A stretch of 64,000 bases of DNA. Source: Microbacterium yannicii PS01 (GTDB taxonomy: Bacteria; Actinomycetota; Actinomycetes; Actinomycetales; Microbacteriaceae). Location of the stretch: contig NZ_CAJF01000001.1 of assembly GCF_000304335.1 (NCBI RefSeq), positions 62,001 through 126,000 of the forward strand, read 5' to 3'. Every line of letters begins with the position of its first letter. The first letter of the stretch is position 1. A model generated the notes under the pieces. The model did not search any database. It had not been told where the DNA came from and saw nothing but the letters and a program-made list of their open reading frames with translations. Of the stretch, positions 34,373-45,546 are shown in pieces. The translations under genes were made by a program, and so were the position numbers.

Positions 34373-35175
34373 CGTTCCCCTCCCTCTCTCCGAGGCGGGG
34401 CTGCATCGCGGCGAGACCGTTCCAGCGCCCGGCGCAGAAGCAGGCGCGTCCACCGCACCGGCGGGAAGTCCGCCGGCCAGTGCACGATCACCGTTCGCAC
34501 GCCGAGCCAGGTCCGTCGCAGGAAGCCACGGCCGCTGCCGAACGGTCTCATCGAGATCCCCATGGCAGCGTGGGGGAGGTAGCGGATCTGGAAGCGCTCG
34601 CCCAGGTGGTACGCGAGGTCGAGGTCGTCGTGCAGGTCGGCATCGTGCCGGTGCACGCGTGAACGGATGCTGCGCCAGGCGTCGCGGCGCAGTCCGAGGT
34701 TCGACCCGAACACGGGCAGATGGCCCAGGGTCGGGGTCAGCACGGCGGCGTAGGCGGCGAGATAGGCGGCGGCCAAGGGCGCCCGCAGCATGCGCGGCCC
34801 GTCGATGAAGCGGGCACCGCCGGTGAAGGCGGCGATATCGGGCCGATGCGCGAACGCGCTCGTCACCGCCTCCACCCAGTTCGCCGACGGGAGGCAGTCC
34901 GCGTCCAGCCGCAGGATGAGGTCACCGGCGACCGCGTCGTATCCTGCCGCGCTCGCTGCCGGGATTCCCGGCTCGTCGCAGCGGATCACACGAGCCCCCG
35001 CGTCCCGTGCCACCTCGGCGGAGGCGTCCGAAGACCGATTGTCGACGACGACGATCTCGTCGGGCTTCCTCGTCTGCAGCGACAGCGCGCGCAGGCATCG
35101 CGCGAGCTCCCGGTCGTCGTCCTTCACCGGGATCACGACCGACACCGTCGCAGTGTGCGGGGCAGTGCGGGTCAC
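34369..35175 (-). CDS. Family 2 glycosyltransferase
   Basis: A 268-residue GT-A fold enzyme: VSVVIPVKDDDRELARCL, the nucleotide-binding VVVDNRSSDAS, DxD-like LRLDADCLPS, and the later GSNLGLRRDAW and DDLDLAYHL (acceptor/base region). The start is the GTG at 35173-35175 with GAGGAG at good spacing. It probably transfers a sugar to a lipid or polysaccharide; there is no membrane span. First gene of the unit with the EEP hydrolase and DUF2238 protein. Confidence 0.88.
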   Translation of the reverse strand: MTRTAPHTATVSVVIPVKDDDRELARCLRALSLQTRKPDEIVVVDNRSSDASAEVARDAGARVIRCDEPGIPAASAAGYDAVAGDLILRLDADCLPSANWVEAVTSAFAHRPDIAAFTGGARFIDGPRMLRAPLAAAYLAAYAAVLTPTLGHLPVFGSNLGLRRDAWRSIRSRVHRHDADLHDDLDLAYHLGERFQIRYLPHAAMGISMRPFGSGRGFLRRTWLGVRTVIVHWPADFPPVRWTRLLLRRALERSRRDAAPPRREGGER

Positions 35176-35297
35176 GTCGGCTCCTCGGTGGCTCGCGCTC
35201 CACGCTAGCCACGTCACCAGGCGGCGTCGCGGCGGTTGACACCGTCGTACGGGATCGATAGCGGGCGCATGTCCCGGCCTAGTCAGATCGCAGATAG

Positions 35298-35339
35298 CGA
35301 TATATCGTTGAGTATCGCGAAGGTATCGCTCGTCGATAC
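35298..35339 (+). promoter_or_regulatory. Likely PadR operators
   Basis: A perfect 10-base palindrome CGATATATCG (35298-35307) and a second inverted repeat GTATCG-N5-CGATAC (35323-35328/35334-35339) lie immediately before padR. The AT-rich TATCG words stand out from the surroundings. PadR-family proteins commonly repress their own gene through such sites. Confidence 0.6.
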
Positions 35340-35351
35340 GAGGAGGTCATC

Positions 35352-35924
35352 ATGAACGGTTTCGACTTCGGAGGAGCGTTCGGCGCCCGGCAGCCGGGAC
35401 AGGGCTCCAGCTCTGTCGGTGGAGGGATCTGGGACGCCGTGGATCAGTTGCGCGACGCGTTCGAGCAGCGCTTCACCCCGCCCAGGATGGCGCGGGGAGA
35501 TGTGCGCGCGGCCGTCCTGTCGCTGTTGGCTGAGAAGCCCATGCACGGGTACCAGATCATCCACGAGATCGAGGAGCGCAGCGGCGGCACGTGGAAGCCG
35601 AGTCCCGGCTCGGTGTACCCGACTCTCCAGCTTCTGGCCGACGAGGGCCTCATCAGTGCGACGGAGTCCGCCGGAAAGAAGACCTACTCGCTGACCGAGG
35701 CCGGTCGCGCTGCCGTCGACGCCACGGAGGGCCGCTCCGCACCGTGGGAGTCTCCGGGCGCCCGGGAAGCCGCCCGCGCCACCGCTCTGCCGAAGGCCGG
35801 CGCGAAGCTGGCACAGGCCGCCGCGCAGGTGGCGAGCAGCGGTTCGCCCGAGCAGGTGCAGCAGGCTGTCGAGGTCCTCGAGGAGGCGCGTCGTAAGCTC
35901 TTCTCGATCCTCGCGCAGGACTGA
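35352..35924 (+). CDS. PadR-family transcriptional regulator
   Basis: A 190-residue repressor. A Gly/Ser-rich head leads to the winged-helix domain (about 48-125: DVRAAVLSLLAEKPMHGYQIIHEI, PSPGSVYPTLQLLADEGLI, KKTYSLTEAGRAAV). The C-terminal helical part (QVQQAVEVLEEARRKLFSIL) would form the dimer. GAGGAGG precedes the ATG. ubiB follows after 50 bases in the same direction, so PadR probably controls both. Confidence 0.93.
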   Translation: MNGFDFGGAFGARQPGQGSSSVGGGIWDAVDQLRDAFEQRFTPPRMARGDVRAAVLSLLAEKPMHGYQIIHEIEERSGGTWKPSPGSVYPTLQLLADEGLISATESAGKKTYSLTEAGRAAVDATEGRSAPWESPGAREAARATALPKAGAKLAQAAAQVASSGSPEQVQQAVEVLEEARRKLFSILAQD

Positions 35925-35974
35925 CCGAGGGCCGAGCGAGCGCCGACGCCGAGCGTCGGGATCAGGGAGATTCG

Positions 35975-37657
35975 ATGGCCGACGCCGCCGGTTCGCGCGC
36001 CCGCTACCGTCGCATTCTGCGCTTCGCGGCCCGGTACATCGCGCAGGCCTGGTGGTTCGAGCTCTTCCTGCCGCGGATCGGACTCGCGCGATTCGCCGCG
36101 CGCGGCCGCGCCGCTCGGTTGCGCACGATCGCGCGCAGCTTCCACGGACTGGCCGTCTCGCTCGGCGGGCTCATGATCAAGGTCGGCCAGTTCATGTCGT
36201 CGCGCCTGGACGTGCTTCCGCCCGAGATCACGAAAGAGCTCGAGGGCCTCCAGGACGAGGTTCCGCCTGTCGCCTTCGCAGACATCCGGGCTCTCGCAGA
36301 GGCCGAGCTCGGTCTGCCGCTGGAGCAGGCGTACGCGTGGATCGACCCGGCGCCGCTGGCCGCGGCATCCCTCGGGCAGGCGCACCGTGCGCGACTGACG
36401 GATGCCGAGGCCGCCGACACCGGCTTCGCGGACGTCGTGGTCAAGATCCAGCGACCGGGCATCGACGAGATCGTCGCGGTCGACCTCGCTGCACTGCGCA
36501 AGGTCGCCGGATGGCTCAGCCGCGTGCGGATCGTGGCCGACCATGTGGATCTCCCGGCGCTCATCGAGGAGTTCGCGCAGACCAGCCAGGAGGAGATCGA
36601 CTATCTGCACGAGGCCGCCAACGCGGAGCGGTTCGCGGAGAACTTCCGTGACGACCCGCGTGTGGACGTGCCCGAGGTCGCGTGGGAGCGCGTGACCGGG
36701 AGGGTCCTCACCCTGTCGGACGTGTCGGCGATCAAGATCAACGACGTCGCCGCGCTGAAGGAGGCCGGCATCGACCCGGCCCAGGTCGCCTCGGAGTTCG
36801 CGAACGTGATGTTCGACCAGCTCTTCCGCGACGGCTACTTCCATGCCGACCCGCATCCCGGCAACATCTTCGTCACGCCCATGTCGACGCAGGAGCGACC
36901 GTTCCGCCTGACCTTCGTCGACTTCGGCATGATGGGCGAGGTTCCCGAGCGGCTGCGGCGCGACCTGCAGCAGCTCGTGATCGCGGTGGCCTCACGAAAC
37001 GGCAGGCAGCTCGTCGACAGCATCCGCGATGTGGGAGTGCTGCTGCCGTCGGCCGACACCGTCGAGCTCGAGCGGGCGATGACGGCGCTGTTCGCGCGCT
37101 TCGGCGGCATGGGCTTCGCCGAGCTGCAGCGCGTCGATCCCCGGGAGTTTCAGGACTTCGCGACGGAGTTCGGCGACGTCATCCGGTCGCTGCCGTTCCA
37201 GCTGCCCGAGAACTTCCTGCTCATCGTCCGCGCCGTGTCGCTGACGTCCGGCCTCTGCAGCTCGCTCGAGCCGGAGTTCAACATGTGGGACGCCGTCGAG
37301 CCGTACGCGGACCAGCTGATCCGCGGTGAGCGGGGCAATGCGGTGACCGCCGTGGCGAGAGAGGCGGTCTCGGTCGCGGCCATCGCGGCGCGGCTGCCCC
37401 GTCGCCTCGACGATTTCGTGACCCGTGCCGAGGAGGGCCGGCTGTCGATCGATTCGCCCCGGTTGGATCAGCGCGCCAAGCGCCTCGAGCGCCTCGGGCG
37501 CCGAGCGGTGTCAGCGGTGCTCTTCGCCGGGCTGTTCATCGGCGGGGCCGTTCTGCGGTCCGAGGACCCGATCTGGGGCATCGCTCTCATGGTGTCGTCG
37601 GCGGTGCCGTTCCTTCACGCGGTGTTCGGCGGCTTCGTCGATCGGCGAGGGCTCTGA
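35975..37657 (+). CDS. ABC1/UbiB (AarF) family atypical kinase
   Basis: A 560-residue member of the UbiB/ADCK family, which supports quinone or lipid metabolism through an ATPase activity. It has the family-specific KVGQFMSSR, the alanine-rich loop AAASLGQAHRA, the Lys in VVKIQRPG, catalytic HADPHPGNIF and metal-binding FVDFGMMG. Two membrane spans lie at the C-terminus (about 510-545). Actinobacteria use menaquinone, so its role would concern that quinone or another lipid. Second gene after padR. Confidence 0.92.
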   Translation: MADAAGSRARYRRILRFAARYIAQAWWFELFLPRIGLARFAARGRAARLRTIARSFHGLAVSLGGLMIKVGQFMSSRLDVLPPEITKELEGLQDEVPPVAFADIRALAEAELGLPLEQAYAWIDPAPLAAASLGQAHRARLTDAEAADTGFADVVVKIQRPGIDEIVAVDLAALRKVAGWLSRVRIVADHVDLPALIEEFAQTSQEEIDYLHEAANAERFAENFRDDPRVDVPEVAWERVTGRVLTLSDVSAIKINDVAALKEAGIDPAQVASEFANVMFDQLFRDGYFHADPHPGNIFVTPMSTQERPFRLTFVDFGMMGEVPERLRRDLQQLVIAVASRNGRQLVDSIRDVGVLLPSADTVELERAMTALFARFGGMGFAELQRVDPREFQDFATEFGDVIRSLPFQLPENFLLIVRAVSLTSGLCSSLEPEFNMWDAVEPYADQLIRGERGNAVTAVAREAVSVAAIAARLPRRLDDFVTRAEEGRLSIDSPRLDQRAKRLERLGRRAVSAVLFAGLFIGGAVLRSEDPIWGIALMVSSAVPFLHAVFGGFVDRRGL

Positions 37658-37675
37658 CCTTCGGCTCTGCCGCGG

Positions 37676-37888
37676 CTACGAGAGCTTGCGCAGCGCGCCG
37701 GCCTTGTGAGCCGCCTTGTCGCCGCTCTTCTCCGACTTCACGATGTAGGCCGGCTCGTCGTCCGACGCCGTGAAGTGCTGGCCGGCGAACTGGAAGTCGC
37801 TCGTCCTCTTCTCCACCACCTCGCCCTGGGTCCGCCCCTGGGACGTGTTCCAGCTGACACGGTCGCCCTTCTTGAGATCCTTCGCCAC
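37676..37888 (-). CDS. DUF2945 / HVA1-type Tudor-like small protein
   Basis: A 70-residue basic protein starting at the GTG 37886-37888 with GGAGGAGG upstream. It reads VAKDLKKGDRVSWNTSQGRT, then GEVVEKRTSDFQFAGQHF and AYIVKSEKSG, ending KAGALRKL. This matches the DUF2945 family (hypervirulence-associated Tudor-like fold). Function unknown; such genes often travel with stress genes, and here a stress-type SDR gene is next to it. Confidence 0.87.
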   Translation of the reverse strand: MAKDLKKGDRVSWNTSQGRTQGEVVEKRTSDFQFAGQHFTASDDEPAYIVKSEKSGDKAAHKAGALRKLS

Positions 37889-38078
37889 GGCGTCCTCCTC
37901 CGATTCGTTGCACGACACCATAGACAGCCGCGCGATCGGGTCCAAGAGGCTTGCGCTGCCGATCGGTCGGCACCGGGCGGCACTAACGACTTCTGAGCCG
38001 TCGTGCAACCCCTGAGCGCGCTCGAAGACCCCTGCCTAGCGTGGATCGCACACGTTCGCATCCGACCCAGGAGGAAGA

Positions 38079-38975
38079 ATGTCCCGCGACCAGTACACGC
38101 TGACCAACCCCGCCGAGCTGTACGCCGACTTCGACCCCAAGAAGCAGCGCCAGCCTGAGCCCGGGCTCGACGCCGAGCTTCAGCCGAAGGCCGACCTCGG
38201 CGAAGACACGTACCGGGGCACCGAGCGCCTGAAGGGTCGGAAGGCCCTGATCACCGGGGCCGACTCGGGCATCGGCGCCGCCACCGCCATCGCGTTCGCG
38301 CGCGAAGGAGCAGACGTCGCGATGTCGTACCTGCCCGAGGAGGAGGTCGACGCGCAGCGAGTCGCCGGAATTCTGCAGGACGCCGGCGTCAACGTGCTCA
38401 CGCTGCCGGGCGACCTGCGCGACGCCGCCTACTGCCGCGACCTCGTCGCCCGCGCGGTGGAGGGGCTCGGGGGACTGGACATCCTCGTCAACAACGGCGG
38501 CAAGCAGGTTTTCAACGAAGACCTGACGACCCTCGAGGACGATCAGTTCGACGACACGTTCAAGACCAATGTCTACGCGATGTTCTGGATCACCAAAGCG
38601 GCGCTCCCTCACCTGAAGCCCGGGTCGACGATCATCAACACCACGTCGATCCAGGCGTATCAGCCGTCTGAGATCCTCGTCGACTACGCGTCGACGAAGG
38701 CGACCATCAACGCTTTCACGAAGGCGCTCGCCCAGCAGCTCGCGCCCAAGGGCATCCGGGTGAACGCCGTGGCACCGGGCCCGATCTGGACGCCGCTGCA
38801 GGTCAGTGACGGCCAGCCGCAGGAGAAGATCGAGTCGTTCGGCGAGCAGACGCCGCTCGGACGCGCCGGACAGCCGGCTGAGCTCGCTCCGGCCTACGTC
38901 TTCCTGGCCTCTGCCGAGTCCAGCTACGTCGCCGGCGAGACCCTGGCCGTGACCGGAGGTTCGCCCACTCCCTGA
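38079..38975 (+). CDS. Short-chain dehydrogenase of the YghA/general-stress type
   Basis: A 298-residue NAD(P)-dependent SDR with the ~45-residue head typical of the GSP39/YghA group (QPEPGLDAELQPKADLGEDT). Cofactor motif TGADSGIG, NNGG in place of the usual NNAG, catalytic Ser in TTSIQAYQ and YASTK. It ends SYVAGETLAVTGGSPTP. The substrate is probably an aldehyde or ketone. AGGAGGAAG precedes the ATG. Confidence 0.9.
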   Translation: MSRDQYTLTNPAELYADFDPKKQRQPEPGLDAELQPKADLGEDTYRGTERLKGRKALITGADSGIGAATAIAFAREGADVAMSYLPEEEVDAQRVAGILQDAGVNVLTLPGDLRDAAYCRDLVARAVEGLGGLDILVNNGGKQVFNEDLTTLEDDQFDDTFKTNVYAMFWITKAALPHLKPGSTIINTTSIQAYQPSEILVDYASTKATINAFTKALAQQLAPKGIRVNAVAPGPIWTPLQVSDGQPQEKIESFGEQTPLGRAGQPAELAPAYVFLASAESSYVAGETLAVTGGSPTP

Positions 38976-39029
38976 CACCGCACCTCGATCAGCCTGTAGA
39001 ACTGACGTCAACGACACGAGGAGCGGCGA

Positions 39030-40127
39030 ATGCAACTGGGAATGGTGGGCCTCGGCCGGATGGGCGGCAACATCGTCCGGCGCTTGATGCGCGACGGGCA
39101 CGAGTGCGTCGTCTTCGATGTGAATCCGGGCGCGGTCACCGCGCTCGCCGGGGAGGGGGCGGTGGGTTCCGAGAGCATCGCCGACCTGGTCGCCAAGCTG
39201 GAGGCGCCACGGGCGATCTGGCTGATGATCCCCGCCGGACTTACCGGGAAGGTGGTCGACGAGGTGGCCGCGCTGCTCGAGCCGGGCGACATCATCATCG
39301 ACGGCGGCAACTCCAACTATCGCGACGACGTCCGCCGCGCGGCGAAGCTGCAGAGCACCGGGGTCCACTACGTCGACATCGGAACGAGCGGCGGCGTGTT
39401 CGGTCTCGAGCGCGGGTACTGCCTCATGGTGGGCGGGCCCGACGAGGCCTTCCGGCGCATCGAGCCGATTCTGCAGACCATCGCGCCGGGAAGCGGTGAG
39501 GTGCCTCGCACCCCCGGCCGCGACGGGGATCCCGCGCCCGAAGAGCTCGGATACCTGCACTGCGGTCCATCCGGAGCGGGCCACTTCGTGAAGATGGTGC
39601 ACAACGGCATCGAGTACGGCGTCATGGCGGCGCTCGCCGAGGGTTTCAACATCCTCGAGCACGCCGATGCCGGCATCCGTCAGACCGAGCACTCCGCCGA
39701 GGTCGCTCCTCTGGAGGAGCCGGAGTTCTACCAGTTCACGATCGACACGCCGAAGGTCGCCGAGCTGTGGCGCCGCGGCTCGGTCATCTCTTCCTGGCTT
39801 CTGGATCTCACCGCGGCGGCGCTGCACGGAAATCCGACGCTCGACGGGCTCGCGGGTCGTGTCTCCGACTCGGGCGAAGGGCGATGGACGGTGAAGGCCG
39901 CGGTGGACACGGGGGTTCCGGCGCCGGTGCTGGCGGCATCCCTCTTCGAGCGCTTCGCCTCGCGTGACGAGGACCAGTTCGCCAATCAGGTGCTGTCGGC
40001 GATGCGCCTGCAGTTCGGTGGACATCAGGAGCTGCCCGCCGGAGACGTCCTCGAGGCCGGTGGCGAGAAGGCCGAGTCGTCGACGCGTGGTCAGTCCGAA
40101 GAGACCGGCGAAGCCGAGCACGAGTGA
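39030..40127 (+). CDS. gnd: 6-phosphogluconate dehydrogenase, short decarboxylating form
   Basis: Oxidises 6-phosphogluconate to ribulose 5-phosphate in the pentose phosphate pathway. It has the NAD-type Rossmann motif [28 protein letters not shown], the catalytic Lys in [13 protein letters not shown] and SSWLLDL. At 365 residues it is the short YqeC/GndA type, which lacks the long C-terminal tail of the E. coli enzyme and usually prefers NAD. An acidic, probably disordered tail of about 25 residues ends it. Confidence 0.9.
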   Translation: MQLGMVGLGRMGGNIVRRLMRDGHECVVFDVNPGAVTALAGEGAVGSESIADLVAKLEAPRAIWLMIPAGLTGKVVDEVAALLEPGDIIIDGGNSNYRDDVRRAAKLQSTGVHYVDIGTSGGVFGLERGYCLMVGGPDEAFRRIEPILQTIAPGSGEVPRTPGRDGDPAPEELGYLHCGPSGAGHFVKMVHNGIEYGVMAALAEGFNILEHADAGIRQTEHSAEVAPLEEPEFYQFTIDTPKVAELWRRGSVISSWLLDLTAAALHGNPTLDGLAGRVSDSGEGRWTVKAAVDTGVPAPVLAASLFERFASRDEDQFANQVLSAMRLQFGGHQELPAGDVLEAGGEKAESSTRGQSEETGEAEHE

Positions 40128-40130
40128 ACG

Positions 40131-40163
40131 ACGGATGTCGCGGCCGAGCGCCGCGACATCCGT
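40131..40163. terminator. Hairpin between gnd and the MFS gene
   Basis: ACGGATGTCGCGG (40131-40143) is complementary over 13 bases to 40151-40163, loop of seven. It lies between convergent genes. Confidence 0.8.
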
Positions 40164-40178
40164 TGTCACCTCCCGACG

Positions 40179-42537
<2,359 letters not shown>

Positions 42538-42546
<9 letters not shown>

Positions 42547-42557
42547 TATTGCACTTC
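42538..42557. promoter_or_regulatory. TetR operator over the tetR start
   Basis: GAAGTGCA (42538-42545) and TGCACTTC (42550-42557) form a perfect inverted repeat with a four-base spacer. Related half-sites occur nearby (TTGCACT at 42522, TAGTGCA at 42567). Position and symmetry fit autorepression by the TetR protein. Confidence 0.7.
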
Positions 42558-42598
42558 TCGGGACTTAGTGCATGTTGCTGCTCAGGTCGCCGAGAAAC

Positions 42599-44404
42599 TC
42601 ACGTGTGCGATTCCCCGCGCACCGCGGAGCGGATGTGTGAGGTGGGCACCTTCGGAGATCGATCGGCGAACAGCAGGCCGTTCGTCTCCTGACCGGTGTC
42701 GGTCAACTGTGTGTAGCAGAAGCCGGCGAGGGGCGGTGCAGACGCCACCGCCCGCACGATGGCGGTGACCTGCTGCTCGAAAGATGCCGGGTCGCTGGCG
42801 GTGGAGTAACCCCAGCCGTCGTCGCGGTTTCCCAGGCTCACCCCACCGAACTCCGTCACCATGACGGGCAGGGGCCCTGCGGCGGCGCCGACGCTCATGC
42901 GCCGTCCTGCCGGGCCGAAGCCCGCCAGCATCGACCGCACGGAGTCCTCATCGCCGTACCGGCGTGCCAGCACATCCGGATCCGACTCATAGTCGTGGAC
43001 CGTCCAGATGTCGGAAGCGGCATGCTCCCAGCCGTCGTTCGAGATGACCGGCCGGGTTCCGTCGAGCGCTCGCGTGAGATCGGCGATCGACCGGCTGAAG
43101 GCCTGCTGGCGAGAATCATGTGCGATGTGCTGGACGCCCCAGCTCTCGTTGAGAGGCACCCAGACCACGATCGACGGATGTGATTGATCGCGGCGGACGA
43201 TGGCGGACCATTCACTCACCAGATTGCTCATCGCTCGCTGGTCGAACGAGTACGCGCTCGCCGTCTCGGCCCAGACCATGAGTCCCAGTCGATCCGCCCA
43301 GTAGAGGAAGCGCGGATCCTCGGCCTTCTGATGCACGCGTGCGGTGTTGAAGCCGAGATCCAGGATCAGCTCCACTTCCCGGCGGAGCATGTCTCCGGAG
43401 GCCGCGAGGTGTGTCTCGGGCCAGTAATTCTGCGCGAGGACCGCTCGCACCATGATCGGGCGGTCGTTGAGGAGCAGCGCCTCCGCAGAGGTGGCGACAC
43501 TGCGCAGCCCGAGGTAGGTGGCGATCTCGTCGACCTTCGTCGAGTCGGCGGTTTCGAGGGTGACGGATGCCGCGAGCAGCGTCGGCCGCGACGGCGACCA
43601 GAGCAGCTCCTCGTATTGCTGGCCGTTGAGCTGGTGAGGGAGAACGAGGCGGATTGCGACGGCGGTTCGGCCCATGGTCCGCACTCGGCCCTCTGCGAGC
43701 ACACCTCCGTCGTGGGATACCACGACACGTACCCACGTGTCGTCGGCAGGCGGGCTGCCGTCGATCGTCAGGTCGACCTCGACGCCGCCCGAGGGGAGAT
43801 CCGACCGGATCGCCACGGCGCCGATCGATGTCTCCGGGACGCACTCGAGCCAGACGGGCTGCCAGATGCCGGTCGTCCGGTGATACCAGATGGAGTGCGG
43901 TTCCTCGCGCCAGTCCTGCTTGCCGCGAAGCACCGAGACATCGGAGGGCAGATCGACGGCGCGCACGACCACGACATTGTCGCCTCTCGGATCCACTGCC
44001 TCGGTCACGTCGGCAACGAACGGCGACTGTCCTCCCTCGTGTGTGGCGACCAGCCGACCATTGACCCATACGGTCGCCGTGTGATCCACGGCACCGAAGT
44101 GGAGCAGCACGCGGCCTGCGGCATCCCCGTGACCCGCCGTGGCCAGCTCGCTCGGTCCGAACGCCCGCCGGTACCAGACGCACGGGAGGAACCCGGTCTC
44201 GTGGATGCCGGAGGCCGGCGACTCGGGCGGGAACGGGACGACGATCGTGCGGTCGAACACCACGTCCTCGAGACGCGCGCTTCGATCGTCGTCGCGCGCG
44301 AAATCCCACTCGCCTGAGAGGTCGCACCAATCTCGCCGAACCAACTGCGGTCGAGGATACGTTCCGTCCAGTGTGGTGGCGTCGATCGGGCGGTGAGCCG
44401 TCAT
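42599..44404 (-). CDS. Glycoside hydrolase family 2 protein
   Basis: A 601-residue enzyme of the beta-galactosidase/glucuronidase/mannosidase family. The N-terminal jelly-roll carries the sugar-binding pattern CVWYRRAF and HFGAVDHTATVWVNGRLV. An Ig-like domain and the TIM barrel follow, with the acid/base Glu in VVWVPLNESWG and the nucleophile Glu in VMVTEFGGV. The substrate is not certain. ATG overlaps the lacI stop (ATGA). It would process the oligosaccharide brought in by the divergent ABC importer. Confidence 0.9.
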   Translation of the reverse strand: MTAHRPIDATTLDGTYPRPQLVRRDWCDLSGEWDFARDDDRSARLEDVVFDRTIVVPFPPESPASGIHETGFLPCVWYRRAFGPSELATAGHGDAAGRVLLHFGAVDHTATVWVNGRLVATHEGGQSPFVADVTEAVDPRGDNVVVVRAVDLPSDVSVLRGKQDWREEPHSIWYHRTTGIWQPVWLECVPETSIGAVAIRSDLPSGGVEVDLTIDGSPPADDTWVRVVVSHDGGVLAEGRVRTMGRTAVAIRLVLPHQLNGQQYEELLWSPSRPTLLAASVTLETADSTKVDEIATYLGLRSVATSAEALLLNDRPIMVRAVLAQNYWPETHLAASGDMLRREVELILDLGFNTARVHQKAEDPRFLYWADRLGLMVWAETASAYSFDQRAMSNLVSEWSAIVRRDQSHPSIVVWVPLNESWGVQHIAHDSRQQAFSRSIADLTRALDGTRPVISNDGWEHAASDIWTVHDYESDPDVLARRYGDEDSVRSMLAGFGPAGRRMSVGAAAGPLPVMVTEFGGVSLGNRDDGWGYSTASDPASFEQQVTAIVRAVASAPPLAGFCYTQLTDTGQETNGLLFADRSPKVPTSHIRSAVRGESHT

Positions 44405-45405
44405 TGGACCGGTCCCTTCGTGCTCGCGCGATGCGCGATGGTGAATCCGACGGTGTGCATGCCCGGTGTCGCCGGCTGGTCGAAGAGGAGGTCGATCGCT
44501 CGGCGCGCGAGAGCGGCCGTGTCCGGAGCGATCGAACTGAGCGCAGGAGTGCTGTACCGCGACTCCTCGATGTCGTCGAACCCGATGATCGCGAGGTCTT
44601 GTGGAACGTCGAGACCAGAAGTGACGAAGACGTGAAGAGCGCCGAGCGCAAGCAGATCGTTGAAGGCGAAGACGCCGTCCGGCCGCAGATCCGAGTCCAG
44701 GATGCGGCGTGCCGCATCCGCGCCGTCCGCGCGGTGGAACTCGTCGACAGAGAATACGAGGCGCTCGTCCCACGCCATCCCCGCCTCGTCCAGCGCAGCT
44801 CGGTACCCCGCCAGCCGAAGCTCCGACGTCTCGTTCGGCCCGGACTGCTGAGCGCCGATCGCGGCGATGCTCCGGCAGCCGAGTGCGATCAGATGCTCGG
44901 TCGCGGCCTTGGCGGCGGCGGTGTTGTCGACGGTGACGTGCGGGAAGGTGCTGTCGCCGATGTGCTCGCCCAGCAGGACCAGAGGAGTGCTGTCCAGTCT
45001 CCCTTCCAGCTCCTTCGCCCCCAGAGCCAGCGGGCTGAGGATGAGCCCGTCCACAGCCGGACCGTCGATCCCGTCGCTGATCCGACGCTCGGCTTCCGGT
45101 CGGCCATCCGTCTGATTCACCAGGACCGTCATGGAGCGCTCCTGCGCCGCGCGGACCAGCTCCGACGCGAGCTCGGCGAAGTACGGCTGGCTCAGTTCGG
45201 GAAGCGCGAGCGCGATCATGCCGTTGCGTCCGCTGCGCAGCTGACGCGCCGCGGCGTTCGGGCGATAGCCCAGTTCGACGAGAGCTGTCCGCACGCGAGC
45301 GGCGAGATCGTCGGTGACCCACCCGGTGCCGTTGACGACATTCGAGACGGTCTTGGCCGACACCCCGACATGTGCGGCGACATCTTTCAGCGTCGTTCGA
45401 GGCAT
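44401..45405 (-). CDS. LacI-family repressor of the carbohydrate locus
   Basis: A 334-residue regulator. The N-terminal helix-turn-helix is TLKDVAAHVGVSAKTVSNVVNG with hinge helix AAARQLRSGR; the rest is the periplasmic-binding-protein-like effector domain (IALALPELSQPYFAEL, GLILSPLALG, AIIGFDDIEESRYSTPALSS). It is divergent from the binding-protein gene, and a perfect palindrome of LacI type lies between them. It is also the first gene of a unit with the GH2 gene. Confidence 0.94.
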   Translation of the reverse strand: MPRTTLKDVAAHVGVSAKTVSNVVNGTGWVTDDLAARVRTALVELGYRPNAAARQLRSGRNGMIALALPELSQPYFAELASELVRAAQERSMTVLVNQTDGRPEAERRISDGIDGPAVDGLILSPLALGAKELEGRLDSTPLVLLGEHIGDSTFPHVTVDNTAAAKAATEHLIALGCRSIAAIGAQQSGPNETSELRLAGYRAALDEAGMAWDERLVFSVDEFHRADGADAARRILDSDLRPDGVFAFNDLLALGALHVFVTSGLDVPQDLAIIGFDDIEESRYSTPALSSIAPDTAALARRAIDLLFDQPATPGMHTVGFTIAHRASTKGPVQ

Positions 45406-45464
45406 CTGCCCTCCTTGACTCCTCGCGGCGGCGTCGCGTCGTCACACTGACACAGCCTGGTGGG

Positions 45465-45524
45465 TTGTTCAACGATTACCGGTCATGTATAACAGTGATC
45501 GATCCGATCGTTCAACGTTGAACG
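45465..45524 (+). promoter_or_regulatory. Promoter and LacI operator of the sugar ABC operon
   Basis: TTGTTC (45465-45470) and TATAAC (45488-45493) are spaced 17 bases, a good sigma-70-type promoter. Downstream lies CGTTCAACGTTGAACG (45509-45524), a perfect 16-base palindrome with the central CG typical of LacI-family operators. GTTCAACG also occurs at 45467-45474 over the -35 box, so a second half-site may exist. Binding would block the binding-protein operon and perhaps the divergent lacI. Confidence 0.8.
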
Positions 45525-45546
45525 CCAATTCGAAGGGGAAAGATCG

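Noticed and set aside
37983-40169. 728-codon open frame on the minus strand across the SDR and gnd genes
   Set aside because: No family resemblance; mirrors the codon structure of the two real genes.
42599-45472. 957-codon frame considered as one fused protein
   Set aside because: Its first ~355 codons are antisense-like noise in the lacI frame region; the GH2 protein starts at the ATG overlapping the lacI stop.
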